Shown here: piece by piece, positions 36,226-47,499 of the stretch
How the letters are laid out: each line of letters opens with the position of its first letter
How positions within the stretch are numbered: position 1 is the stretch's first letter
Assembly: GCF_000247695.1 (NCBI RefSeq)
Contig: NW_004624781.1
Location: forward strand, 14,269,824 to 14,333,823
Origin: Heterocephalus glaber
Lineage: Eukaryota; Chordata; Mammalia; Rodentia; Bathyergidae
Direction: 5' to 3'
DNA: 64,000 nt
Translations under genes and position numbers: made by a program
Notes under the pieces: model-generated
Told to the model about the DNA's origin: nothing
The model's database searches: none
Seen by the model: the letters and a program-made list of their open reading frames with translations, nothing else

Positions 36226-37039
36226 TCTTCTGAAGACACATTTGTTGCCTGAAGTTATATCCAAAGCCCTGTCCCTGTGCTAGTAGGGATTACTGATCTA
36301 TTACTGCCAGCAAGACTGCCATCCCTCACGCTCTGCCTGGGCCTGCAAGCAAGTAATAAAATAAGCTTATTTTAGCTAAACTGGCTTCTTTTTGATGTTA
36401 TATTTCCAAACTGAAGAGAAACATAACAAAGAGGGACACAATTAAAGAGAGTCTATTAGAAAATATCTCTGATCTGAGTGTGAATATTAATGGGTCTCAT
36501 TTTTCTTCTTCCTTGGAATAATAGGATGATGTTCTCCAAAGGAGTTGGCTAAAATCCCACAGTAAAGTGGTTAGATAACTGCAGCTATGGGAGAGGAAGA
36601 GATAGAAGCAGGAATCAAAGCTACAAAAGGCAGCGTCTTTGCTCGGATGTCGAGGAATACAGATGTGGGTTTTATGTGATAAACTTTCCACCTGTCCCAT
36701 GGAAGGGATGAGAACTGAGAAGCAAAAACACAGGGCTTGCAATTTTCTTAGGCAAAATGAAAACAATCCCTTTTAGAAATCTGAATCCAACTCAGGGGAA
36801 GAAATCACACCCTGCTCTTTCCCAAAAAGAAAAAACCCACCCTGCTTTGCCATTTCCCAAAATGGCTTCAGTCTGTACCTAGAGGGCTCTGACATTCTCT
36901 CCTACGGAACTGCTTAACAGGCACCAAAGAGATAAAACTCCAAAACCCCTGCCAGCAAATAATCAGATGCAGAAAGTGAGATAGAGAGAAGGGGAAAAAC
37001 TTGTGGGCAATTAAAGTCATAGTTGCCTCCTTCCTTCTT
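36226..37039. other. CGNL1 intron 4, no recognised element
   Basis: Nothing assignable. Confidence 0.4.
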
Positions 37040-37460
37040 CTCATCCCTGCTCGGCTTGGCAGCAGCTTCTTAACAGCTCTCCCTTGCTCTAATCTAACCT
37101 CTCTCCAAAAGCTACAAAAGGAACAAACTTTTACAAACACAATGGTAGTCAGGCCTGTGTCAAATCCACCCACAGTAGCCCATCCCCTTCATGGAAATGG
37201 GAACTTCCACAATCTCCAAGGCCTTCCTACCTGGCTCTTCCTCCCATAGCTGGCTCTATGTTCTGGCTACATTAATGACCCAGTCATGTTCCTTCATGCT
37301 TCCCTTGACTTAGAACACCGTGCCTTCCTTTCTTCTCACAGAGAGGTCTACCGTCTTTTGAGACACCATTAATTACTGTCACTGTGTCCAGGAGGGCTGC
37401 TCTGACTTCCCTGGTGTGAGCAGGCTGTGCCAAGCCTGTCACCCACAATGACAACTTTAA
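37040..37460 (+). repeat. L2-like 3' region
   Basis: CACCATTAATTACTGTCACT, CTGCTCTGACTTCCCTGG and the pyrimidine-rich style suggest old L2. Weak. Confidence 0.35.
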
Positions 37461-38113
37461 CATTAAGGCCAAAGACTGTGTTCTCCCCAGGAGAAATCAA
37501 GTAAACAAGAAACAAGAACCATAGTGATGATTTGGACTGAAGAGTTTCGCCAATAACTGCTAAGGATTTTAAGGGCTATGTAGAGCTCCTCAAGTCCGTA
37601 TAAACAAGCTACAGGACTCTGAGATTCCCCATGGGAACGGTGGGGGTGTGCACACAGACATACACATGAGGCATGGTCCTGATGGCAAAGGAACATGAAA
37701 CACAAAAGAATATGTAAGGCCTAAAAATGTCCTCTGTGAATGTTTTCAAAGCTGAAAAGCAGCTACAGACAGACTTTCTACTCCTGGCTCCTGGTACAGT
37801 AGCATTTCCTCTTTCCCTCCAAGCAGAACTTCCCAGCAGGGAAAGGGAAACTATGCTGCCAAGAACTGAGTCCTAACAAGTGGTGTAGGATGGAGAAGCA
37901 AGTGTTCTGCTCTCCTCTTTAAAGTGCTGCTTTGTTTCAGGGCACAAACTGTGCTAGCATATGGTAGGTGTTTATCAAATATGAGATCACCCCCCAAAAT
38001 TTCTAAGCCCCAATTCATATTCAGCAAGTCAATTAAACAGGCAGCTTGGGAAGAGCATTTGGTATCACCCCACTTCTTCCCTCCCTGGGGGCCTGGCTTC
38101 ACCAGTGTTGGTC
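37461..38113. other. CGNL1 intron 4, no recognised element
   Basis: Apparently unique. Confidence 0.4.
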
Positions 38114-38171
38114 TTTTTTTCTTTTCTTTTCTTTTTCTTTCTTCCTTTCTTTCTTTCCTTTGTTTGTTTGT
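38114..38171 (+). repeat. (CTTT)n polypyrimidine tract
   Basis: Imperfect CTTTT/CTTTC run. It is the degenerated tail of the following minus-strand SINE. Confidence 0.85.
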
Positions 38172-38310
38172 GGCTTTTTGAGACAGGGTTTCACTATGTA
38201 GCCCAGGCTGGCCTTGAATTCACTATGTGGTCCAGGTTGGCTTCGAACTAGCAGCGATCCTCCAGCCTCAGCTTCCAGGTGCTAGGATTACAGGCTTGGC
38301 CACCAGTATT
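38172..38310 (-). repeat. 7SL-derived B1/Alu-like SINE with internal duplication
   Basis: TTTTTGAGACAGGGTTTCAC, GTAGCCCAGGCTGGCCTTGA and AGGTGCTAGGATTACAGGC. The block ACTATGTAGCCCAGG is partly repeated as ACTATGTGGTCCAGG. Confidence 0.9.
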
Positions 38311-38537
38311 CATTCTCTTCACACCTGAACCCCCAGCTCAGCCCAAGCCTGCTTACATTTACCTTCCAAATTTACATGTAGCAAATTGTGAATTCTCCAC
38401 CCATACCTCATTGCATTTTTCCTATACTTATCTTCCCCCTTTAAATTTCACCAACTATTTATGTCATCTGTTATATTTTATGTGTTATTTAAATAAAATA
38501 TCTTAAAACATCTCTGAAAAAAGTATAAATTAAAAAT
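38311..38537. other. Short intronic spacer
   Basis: No feature recognised. Confidence 0.4.
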
Positions 38538-38539
38538 AC

Positions 38540-38884
38540 AGGTTAAGTATCCCTTACCCAAAATGCTTGGGACTAGAAGTATTTCAGATTTGGGATTTTT
38601 TTTTTGTTTCAAATATTTGCATATACATAATGAGATATTTTGGTGATCCAAGTTGAAACATGAAATTCATTTACTTCCTATAGATTCCCAATACACATAA
38701 CCCAAAGGTAACTTTATACAGTGGTTTTCCCAACTTTGTGCATGAAACAAAGTTTGTGTTTTCACTATGACCAGACATGAGGTCCAGTATGGAATTTTCC
38801 AACTACGGTGTCATGCTGCACTGAAAGTTTTGGATTTTGGAGGATTTCAGACTTTTTGGATTAGAAATGTTTTAACCAGTATTT
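38540..38884 (+). repeat. Non-autonomous DNA transposon
   Basis: It starts TACAGGTTAAGTATCCCTTA and ends ATTAGAAATGTTTTAACCAGTA, whose reverse complement (TACTGGTTAAAACATTTCTA) resembles the start. The inside (AAATATTTGCATATACATAA, CATGAAACAAAGTTTGTGTT, TGAAAGTTTTGGATTTTGGA) matches a common old mammalian element whose name I do not recall with certainty. Confidence 0.7.
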
Positions 38885-39026
38885 AAAGCACTGTCCTCTA
38901 GTTTAAGTGCTGCTCACTACTGCAGAAACTTCCTACTTACTGTTGTAAACAAATGCACAGAGAAAACAGGAGTTGTTTACTGCATTCCACAAGAAACACA
39001 CTTGGAAAATACAAACTTCAACTTAC

Positions 39027-39132
39027 TTGAGGATTCCCTTGGGCACTCCCTGCTGCTCGAGACTTTAAAGTCTGGATTTTCTCAAAGACCAAGTTGACTT
39101 TCCTTTTAGTGGCATCCTCATTGTCAGAGCTT
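39027..39132 (-). CDS. CGNL1: CGNL1 third coding exon (residues 554-589)
   Basis: The 106-base exon has acceptor TTTTTGCAG|AAGC and donor CCTCAA|GTAAGT. With the two bases carried over it reads GSSDNEDATKRKVNLVFEKI, then QTLKSRAAGSAQGNPQ, and ends in phase 0. It is the approach to the coiled-coil rod. It is followed on the gene's strand by a 7.2 kb intron rich in old L1 sequence. Confidence 0.95.
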
Positions 39133-39357
39133 CTGCAAAAAAAGATAGCAGAGAAAACAATAAGGGGCATGACCCCAGGTCTCAGAATGGATGGTGTGTT
39201 TTTCTTCAAATAAGTTGTTTGGGACAGGGATTTGCATTCCCAAATATGTGAGAGAGACATAAGCACATTCTAAATAAACTTGGAGAAAACATTCAGTTAA
39301 AATATTTGTTTCATTCAAATAACTCATATTCATTCCAAAAAGAATTCTTTTCTTTGT

Positions 39358-39358
<1 letters not shown>

Positions 39359-39414
<56 letters not shown>
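39359..39414 (+). repeat. Compound (TC)n(AC)n microsatellite
   Basis: About 11 TC units, then about 17 AC units, without interruption. It lies in intron 3, 227 bases before the acceptor of the third coding exon. Confidence 0.97.
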
Positions 39415-39418
<4 letters not shown>

Positions 39419-40541
39419 CACCTTTAAATTGTACACTAGAACAATCTGCAGTGATCTGAACTTATTTAGCCTATGCTTTAAAAAATAAATCCCACCAAGC
39501 CAAGACATCCCCACAGTGGCCCTTTGTCTTGGAGTTCAAGTGTTTTCAACGTCTACCACACCCCTGGCAATTGAAAGATTTAAAATAAAATTCCTTAACT
39601 GGACACCACCCACTGCAGCCTGTCTCAGCAGCCTTTCTCCGAGGGAGGGAAAGAGCAGGCTGGAAGGAAAAAATTTAAAGAATTTTTAAAATCAAAAGTT
39701 CTTCTACCTTCATCTTAACATGGTAGAACCCTTCACAGGGAAATACTAATACGACGAGTTCTTGGCTAAATGCATCTCTAATTTTTTTCTTTTTTAACCA
39801 AAAGAGCCCCATGTTATATTTTGAGCCTGACTTGCTCTACCATCTCTGTGATGCAGACAAATAATCATCAGGCACAGTACAAAGCTGTCGAGTGTCCTGG
39901 AGTCGATGAGTGTTGGTGGAGAGGCTGGCTCTCAGTCACAGCAGGCTGAGGCCTTTTCTCTGATTAGCCACCTGATGAGAGAAACTGAAACAGGAGCTGC
40001 GTGGTCCTTATTGGAATTCCAGCACAAAATCTGAGCACAGACTGAAAGCCTGACTAATCCAACTCAGTCTGTGAGATAAGTACAGAAAACACAGCTTCTA
40101 AATGACCTGTATTGCCTTAAAAATAATGGGACCCAGGGCTGCTGGCCAGCATTCTCTGTGGGGCAAGCAGAAGCTGTCCCTCTTTGTAACTTCTCAGCAG
40201 GGCCACTAGGGCCAACATATGTGTGGAGGAATTCAAGATGGCACTGACCTAGCTCAACATGGGACAATCTCCCATCCTTGAATTTGCATTTGATCAGTCA
40301 AGGGTTGGTTTAAATATATACTGTATTCATGTTTGATATATGATGCCATTCTTTCTGCTCGCCTACCCCGGTTTCTACCTGTTCTACTCCAGATTTAAAT
40401 GCTGGTATGAACTACAGCCATTGAGACTCAACCCCAGGGCAAGGGGGATAAGATATAAATCCTCAGAAGAAGAAACCAAGAGTCCCCTCTCCACAGCCCC
40501 CAGAAATGTCAATACTTTGCTCCTTAAGGAAAATCACTCAC
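39415..40541. other. CGNL1 intron 3, no recognised element
   Basis: Apparently unique. No extra exon seen. Confidence 0.4.
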
Positions 40542-40636
40542 CCTTCTTTGAGGTAATTATAAAGTATCTGCTTGGCCGTCTCCTCATTGGCTTGTTGGTT
40601 GAGCTCTTGCTGGCCCTTTAAGAGATCTGGTGTGGC
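40542..40636 (-). CDS. CGNL1: CGNL1 second coding exon (residues 523-554)
   Basis: The 95-base exon has acceptor TTATAG|GCC and donor AAGG|GTGAGTG. It translates as ATPDLLKGQQELNQQ...YNYLKEG, continuing in phase 0 from the first coding exon and ending in phase 2. The segment links the disordered head to the rod and is highly conserved in CGNL1. The intron separating it from the first coding exon is 732 bases. Confidence 0.95.
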
Positions 40637-40724
40637 CTATAACATAATTGTGTCTCTTATTAGAGCAGGAAGATGACATTTCCAGGCAGATGGCAACGAA
40701 CAGGTACCTACTTTCCAGAAATGA

Positions 40725-40910
40725 TTCTCTGGATAAACATCCTCATCGAAGCCTGCTCCAACATCGCTCAACTCTGTGATCTTGAGCAAGTTGCTTAACC
40801 TCTCCCCTCAATTTTCTCACTTAAAAATTAAATAGTACCCACCTTGACATGGCTGGTGCAATAAATATGAACAGATGCATACAACAAATAGTGCCTTGCA
40901 CTTGACAGCC
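40725..40910 (+). repeat. MIR SINE
   Basis: CTGTGATCTTGAGCAAGTTG, CTTAACCTCTCCCCTCAATT and TTCTCACTTAAAAATTAAAT, then TAGTGCCTTGCACTTGACAG, are the MIR core and 3' part in order. It lies in the short intron 2. Confidence 0.85.
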
Positions 40911-41368
40911 TTATTATCAACCGTATCGTTATTTTTCATTGTTACTATCAAGACACTGCATGTACCACATAGAATCTATCACTTTATGATTAATGGAGGT
41001 TAGGATTAACCTAATTTCTCAGACTAGAAATTAACCTAGTCATTCAATGTCATGAATAAAAATATATCTACATGAACCTAACCACCGAACCTCTGGGTAG
41101 AAACTAATTCTGCGGACTTATAGGTTTCACATGTATCATGTTTGATTTTACATAAAGACCACAGTGGAAACCTAGTGGTACTGAAAATAACCTAGAAAAC
41201 TATACAATCTGGAGTAGGACATAACCTGACTCTTAAAAAAAAAATCAGATGTGCAATTACTGATTCAAGATTGAAGATGTGATCCTAGAGCCACTTGTAG
41301 AATGAGCACATCATTAGATCGCTGGAAGAAAAAAAAAAAAACAAACAGGTTTAATACATTAGTGTTAC

Positions 41369-42949
41369 CTGAGTATTTGAGTTGGAAGAAAATGTCTTCA
41401 TGGAAATTTTCTTGGCGCCGGAATCCGGTGAGGTTGCCACGGCCCGATTCTGCAACATCAGCGTGGCAGTGGCTGTTTTTATTTCATCCTCCTTTCTGGC
41501 CTGAGCTGGAAGGGAGGGTGCACAAACCACCACGGTGCCTTCCCGACCTCCTTTGTTTTCTGGAACTTTCCCATCTTTGTTCTGTGGGGCACCCTGGGCG
41601 CCGTGCATGGCTCCCTGCAGCTTGGCAAAGGCTCGGCCCATGCCCTGCTTCCCAAGGTACTCCTGAGCCAGGGACCTCTGGGGACACAGCTGGGACGGCC
41701 GGAGGAGGCGTTCACTGGACTTGCCCAGGTTCCTGCTGAACTCTGTCAGGTACTCTGAGTTACCCTGTAAACCAAAAGGAAACGCACTGTCCACGCTCCG
41801 GGACCTCTTCCTGTCATCTGGGTTGATTCTGTTTCGCTTCCCAGACCTTCCTCTTCTCTGAAGTCCAGGCTTTTGATCAAATTTTTCAATCAACTGATCC
41901 ACACCAGGAATTGAGCCCGTGTCGATATCCCTCCCAGTTCCGGGGAAGAAGGGGATATACCTCCTGTTTTCGTGCCGGTTGACGTTGTCAGCATGGATGG
42001 CACATTCCTGATCATCAAGCAGAAACCTATACAAAGAGTTGGCTGAGGTGGGCGTGGTGGAGGAGGATGAGGACCTCCGTGAGCGAGCTCCGTCCAGGAT
42101 GGGGCCCGCTGAGTCTTGTCGCCGGAAGGGAAGAACATCTGGCCTGGTTTTCTTGATTTCGCCGTGGGCCTGTGGGCTGAGGGTAGACAGGGACCTCCTG
42201 CTAGGGGAAAGGGCGTCCCCCACCCGCCCTTCCTTCATGCAGCTCTGAACATTGACACACACTGAGGTCTGCTTCTCAGGCTCCTCTGTGACCACAGAGC
42301 TGCACAGGCGGGTGGACTCCAGGGAAGGGCTGGTGGGCGGGGGGTTGCCAGGTTTGGAAGAACAAGCCCAAGGCTGCTTCTTGTTGTTAGCACCTTCTTC
42401 TGCCAAACCGTTCAACCCGTCGCTCTCGGGAGCTTGGAGATTGTGCAAGTTCAGGTCATTCTTGTCAGGGTCGTAGGGCTGCAAAAGCTCTGGGTGCCTT
42501 TGAAAGTTCAGCAGGTGGGAAGACTTCCCTGGGATGTCTTTTCGTTCTAGGACACTGTTCCTGCCCTCGTGGAGAGAGGGCTGCTTCGGGTTTCTGGGCG
42601 GGCTGGGCTGGGCGTATGAGTTCTCTGGGTGCGGTGGCTCTTCCATGCTGCTCTCCTTTGGTACAGAGCCGGAGCATCCAGGCAGGTCACTGATCATCGA
42701 AGATGGAAAGGAGGGCCCATTTTCTGAAAAAGGCCTGCCTGCTAGACAGTGCTCCGTGTTGTTGAGGACTATGTAGGGGTGACCATCAATCCCCTGGACT
42801 CTGATACTGACACCATAGGAGCCTGTCTTGGAGTGTGGGGAACTCCTTGTTTTCTTGGTCGCCTCACTTGCTAGTCGCAGGTGGACGCCGTATTCCTGCT
42901 GCACGTGTCGGTATTCACCAAAGTACAGCTCCATGGTTCCCTGTCCCAA
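41369..42949 (-). CDS. CGNL1: CGNL1 first coding exon (paracingulin residues 1-522)
   Basis: This exon encodes the head domain of paracingulin, a scaffold of tight and adherens junctions. From family knowledge, paracingulin binds ZO-1 and recruits Rho/Rac regulators such as Tiam1 and GEF-H1. The acceptor CCCTGGCAG ends at 42950. Only 15 exon bases precede the ATG at 42934, in a strong Kozak context (ACCATGG). The donor CAG|GTAACA lies after 41369. The 522 codons end in phase 0. The protein starts MELYFGEYRHVQQEYGVHLR, which I recognise as CGNL1. Residues about 39-58 (SYGVSIRVQG...PYIVLN) match the conserved ZO-1-interaction region of cingulins. Residues 284-300 are Ser/Thr-rich and 359-380 are strongly basic (RRGRSGKRNR...RKRSRS). 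The rest looks disordered, as expected for a cingulin head. The open frame extends 5 codons upstream only because the splice junction starts in frame with TTG; the conserved start is the ATG. Confidence 0.97.
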
Positions 42950-43979
42950 CTGCCAGGGAAGACGGGGTCAAAAGAGAACATTAAGTTAGAATTACATCTG
43001 TTTAAATGAAGATTAGGATAATTACGAGGGAAAACACCAAAGTTCAGAGAAAACAAGATCATTTCAATAGCAAAGCACTTCAGAACCAAAGACTGAGCGC
43101 TGCACCCTCCTGAGCCTGACCTGACCCAGCTGGCCTCTCTGGACGTTCCAGTGTCCACGCAGCCCTGCCCAGGGCCTGTTGTTGTCATTGGGCATAACCC
43201 TAGCCAGATGGTCACTGCTAATGGTTTAGTGCTTCTGGCACAGCCCCTTGATTCTTTTTCCAGCTCACTGATGCTCTGGTCACTCTTTTTCCTTACGTTG
43301 GTTTCCTCACACTTCATGCTATTTATTTTTAACCAGCAAGAGTGTCTCAGTTGCCAAGATTTGAGAACAAGGTACTTTTCCATGAAAATACTTCAGAGCT
43401 AAAGAGTTCTGATGCTCACCATTTTTCTTCTTCTCCTATACTTTTAATCTTCCCACAATACTTTCAGTATTTTTTACACACAATCCTGCTTTGAAATCTT
43501 TCCAGTGTTTGAATATAATGTCTAAAACATCTTAACTCTATGGAATCAGCTGTTTGTGAAACTAATGATGTGAGTAAGTGATTAAAAAATTTTTTAAACT
43601 TTTTCTTCTTCCCAAAAAGGTTCAAGTGACATAGCCATCTGAAAAATGTCATTTAAAAAATACAGTAAAGTGAAGGTGCAGTGCTCTTTATTTGGCAATG
43701 AGTCTTGATGCCGAGAATCACTGTCTTCATGTTTCCAGTGTGTGACCGCCCTGCCAATGCCTGTGTGTCTGCCACCATACAGGGAGCCCCTCTGTCCCGC
43801 TCTGAAAACCTGTAGCAGAGCAGGAGACCCAAGAGGGTCACAGACGGTGGCTCTCTCATTCCTGTCACCTGCAAGGACCCTTTTGAGATTTCTTTCCATT
43901 CAGGAGTCAATCTCATAACATATTTTCCAAGAAAATCATCTATTCAGTCCACAATTCCAAATTTATTTGCATTGTTTTG
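42950..43979. other. CGNL1 intron 1 next to the start exon
   Basis: No upstream exon or promoter signature. AT-rich without CpG clustering. Confidence 0.4.
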
Positions 43980-44880
43980 CAAAATACAAATCATTTCATT
44001 TCCTCTATCTCCATATCTAGTTTTATTTGCCCTGTCTTCTCCTGTTTCTGGACTGTACCAGTAGAATATATGTTAACATTTTAATTGCTGCTTCTCTAAA
44101 GAATCAGTTCCTATAGTTAACAAACATTTAGCTTGTTTCATTTTCTAGTTTACTGAGTTCTACTTTGATTTTTATTACAGTCGTCCCTGTGCCCTTCCAA
44201 TCCACAGAGGTATATCTCAAGACCCGTCAGTAGATGCCTGAAGTTGTAGATAATACCAAATCCTATATACATACACACCTATGATAAAAATTTATAAACT
44301 AGGCATAGTAAGAGATAAATAGCAATAATAAGATAGAACAATTACAGTACACACATACTAAAAGTTATGTGATTATGGTCTCTCAAAACTTTATTGAACC
44401 TTCACTTTTTCACCTAAGGAAACCAGAATACAGCTTTTCTTTGGGATGTAAACACTGCCAACACCACTACTTTTGCACTTTACAGTCATTGTTAAGTAAA
44501 ATAAAGCTTATTTTGACACAAGCATTCCAACACCACAAGGCTCAATCTGATAACCTAGAAGGCTGCTAAGTAACTATCAGGCACTCAGTGTATACAGTGT
44601 GGATACGCAGGATACAGCAATGACTCATGCCGGGCAGCATGAGGTGAGAGCCCATCCTGCTACTCAGAACTTTATACTTACAAGTTATTTTTGGAATCCC
44701 CATTTAATATTTCTAAGTGACAGTTTTCTACAGGTAACTGAAACCACAGATAAATAAGGATGACCATATTTATTTCTGCTTCCTTCTTTTTATTTTCTTT
44801 CCTATCTCTAACTTCTTAATTTGTATGCTTTATTTGTTCATTTTTGTTCTTTAATCACACAAATTGTGATATGTAACTTA
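43980..44880 (-). repeat. Old L1 ORF2 remnant (interrupted)
   Basis: Plus-strand text GAATCAGTTCCTATAGTTAA, TCATTTTCTAGTTTACTGAG and TTTGATTTTTATTA continues after the Tigger insert as TTTATTTCTGCTTCCTTCTT. It is the reverse complement of the L1 ORF2 linker region. Heavily decayed. Confidence 0.7.
44178..44766 (-). mobile_element. Tigger-type DNA transposon remnant
   Basis: It starts CAGTCGTCCCTGTG. Its right end carries GATAACCTAGAAGGCTGCTA, AGTGTATACAGTGTGGATAC and TGAAACCACAGATAAATAAG, which mirror the 5' end of Tigger1-like elements in reverse. TA dinucleotides flank it (44176-44177 and 44767-44768), the expected target duplication for TcMar elements. No transposase frame remains. Confidence 0.85.
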
Positions 44881-45389
44881 GGAATTATGCTGGCTAGAAA
44901 AAGACTCCAAAATAGCAGCCTAAGACTTAAGATAGAATTTTTTTCCTCCAGAGATAAGAAGTAACTGGGCTGAAATAGACCCCAGGATGTTTTTTAGGAA
45001 AACCTCTTTTATTTTTCGACTCCTCTATCTCTAGCACATGGTAGATGCCTTATAATTACTGGTTAGCTGAGGCCAAAGCACAGATGCCAGAGACACACAG
45101 AATGAGTCGAACTCCTTTTTAGACATTCCTGGAACATACATCATCAATCCCTTATGTCTCCTTGATAAGAACTTAACCCTACTGCCACCCTCAGCTGCAA
45201 GGGAGGCTGGACAAGAAAGGTTTCAGCTGGTCAATGACACTCTCAACAAATTAACATTCTGTTAATAAAGAGAGCAGAACAGACATTGGGAAGGTAGCCA
45301 TTTGCACCATGCTCATGTTTCTAGGACTATCTTTTTAAATTTTTTTTATTAAATAACTTTATTGTCAAACACATGCACATACAAAAGAT
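44881..45389. other. CGNL1 intron 1, unassigned
   Basis: AT-rich piece with TTTTTTTTATTAAATAACTT at about 45340. No firm element. Confidence 0.35.
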
Positions 45390-45960
45390 TAGGACTATCT
45401 TGTAGAGAGTTTTGGTTTTGATTTCCTCTTTAACCCAAGAGTTGTTATTAAGAAAGTTTTTTCACATCCAGTATTTTGTTGTGTTATTTTGGCTTATGGG
45501 ATCTTTACTTCTAAATGTTATTTATTTCTCCTCATTTTGTGGTCAGAAAATGAAGTCCTTACTATTTCTTTTAAGTTTATTGAGGTTTTCCCTGTATGCA
45601 AATATATGGATAATTCTTGTCAAAGCTTCCTAAGTGGCAGGGACAGTCTCCAGTTTAAGATATGGCATTCAAAATATACCCATTAGTTCAACCTTACGAA
45701 CTGTTCAATTCAGTGATAGCACACACTTATTTTGTCTAACTTGTCATTGGGATTTAGGGACACACAGGCTCCTACAATAGCAGGGTGCTGTCCATTTTTT
45801 GTATGGTGTAAAATCTACTGACATCATCACCTCCCATCTTACAGACAAGAACAACTCTAAATGTGTGCATGTGTGATATTTACCATTATCTCACCAATTC
45901 CAATTATTTCATTATGTCTCCTTTGATTTTCAGTTATACTAATATTTTAAAATAATATTT
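45390..45960 (-). repeat. Old L1-like fragment
   Basis: TTTTGTGGTCAGAAAATGAA and TTAAGTTTATTGAGGTTTTC match the antisense of an L1M segment. Approximate limits. Confidence 0.5.
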
Positions 45961-46310
45961 AATCAAAATAAAACAAGATATAATGAAAACCTATAACCTC
46001 CAACTTCCCTTCCCCAATCCCAAATACATTCTTCAGAGTAAGCTAATTGCAAATTTTGGCTGTTTCTTCTAGGACTTTCCTCCACGTTTCCCAATAGTGT
46101 TCCCAGGTGTGATTTCTTATCAGTCCTACACATGGTAGATGACACAGTGCACGCACAATTTCCATTTTGCTCCCAACTCCATGTTTTGTTCTGGTTTCTG
46201 AGAAATATGGCCTCAATATTTTTCGAACCCGAAGAACTTAATTTGTAATTTCCAATAGCTCTTTCCTATTCTCTGATTTACTTTTCTTTCACAAATGCTA
46301 CTCTGACTTC

Positions 46311-46396
46311 ATTTTTGTTTTTTAACCAGGGATCGAACTCAGGACCTTGTGCTTTCGAGGCAGGCAGAGGCACCACTGAGCTAAATCCCCAGCCCT
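46311..46396 (-). repeat. ID-type SINE
   Basis: AACCAGGGATCGAACTCAGG and CACTGAGCTAAATCCCCAGC. Short duplication TGACTTC at 46304-46310 and 46397-46403. Confidence 0.9.
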
Positions 46397-46403
46397 TGAC
46401 TTC

Positions 46404-47145
46404 GGATATGAAACAGTGTCTCCGTCTTACTGAGATAGCTGTAAGTTTCCTCAAAATAGATGTTTTCTGATTTGCTCCGTTCCTCCTCTCACTCTTCACT
46501 TGAAGAGTGAAGCAGACTGGAGCTCAGCATGTGTGTGTGGAGAAGGCTGATTGGCTGCTGAGCTTCCATTCATGTGGGGTAAAAAGCTGTTCCCTGAAGA
46601 ACTTCAAGTTTCAGTATCTGGGGACATTATTCTTCTGATGCAGCTCAGTTTCTCCAGGAAAGAGAGCTACAATCCACTGCTGAGGCTGCACGTGCCTGGC
46701 TGCTGGTGACAGAGCAGAGCACGGGAGGTGCCCTTTGTCCAATCCCTGCACTGCTTCACCACCATTCCAGTCCCATCCGCGCTGCTGGTGTGAGGGAGGA
46801 CAGAAACAGGAAGCTGCCCCATATCCAGGGTACAGAGAAGAATCGGACCCCTAACTGCTTGGGCTCATCTCCTCTGCCTTCTCCAGCAGCTGCCCCCCCC
46901 TTTCAGAGCCTTTCAGCAGCTCTGCAGGAGAATCACCCACTGCTACCCTTACCCACTGCAGGCCCCTTGGAAGAAACCTCTCTCTGCCAGTGCAGCTGCT
47001 ACTCCTCCACCAACATCCCCACAGCCACTCTCGGCCTTTCGTAGGTTTAAACTTTGTTCCTTTACTGTCACTTGAGTAGTACTCTGAAGAGAGGATAAAC
47101 TTTTAAACTTGTCCAGCTTGACAAGGTTTCTAACATAAAGCAGGT
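46404..47145. other. CGNL1 intron 1, no recognised element
   Basis: Contains an open frame at 46706-47044 without family resemblance or splice context. Not treated as coding. Confidence 0.4.
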
Positions 47146-47222
47146 AAGGGATGCAGCTCAGAAGAAATCATATGCGTAGTATGCACAAGGCCCTGGGTTG
47201 GATCCCCAGCATATACATATAA
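47146..47222 (+). repeat. Older ID-type SINE
   Basis: GGTAAGGGATGCAGCTCAGA, then GGGTTGGATCCCCAGCATAT. The A box is decayed. Confidence 0.75.
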
Positions 47223-47395
47223 ATGAGTTTAAGGACAAGTAGAGCCACTGTGCCTTACGGTGATGAAGAAATGAATGATGGCTGAAACCAAACTGACTGC
47301 CTGGCTGTGTCCTGACCCCTTTTTCCAGGCAGCATTTGCATTTCCACCCTCCTCTTTAGAAACGTTCATATGTATCAAAGTTTATAAGAATTAGG

Positions 47396-47458
47396 GGGCA
47401 CTGGGGCTCTCACACATGCTAAGCAATCATCTACCATTGAGCTACACCCTCGGCCCGA
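47396..47458 (-). repeat. Older ID-type SINE, partial
   Basis: CATGCTAAGCAATCATCTAC and CATTGAGCTACACCCTCGGC, the reverse complement of the 5' half. Confidence 0.75.
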
Positions 47459-47499
47459 TAAAAAAATCTTTTAAAAGGTGTTGTATACAAATAAGTTTA

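Noticed and set aside
28754..39414. CRISPR-like or regular repeat arrays
   Set aside because: The regular repeats are simple di- and tetranucleotide microsatellites; there are no spaced direct repeats.
41302..42776. Open frames antisense to, or shifted within, the large CGNL1 exon
   Set aside because: They are shadows of the strongly coding frame and match nothing recognisable.
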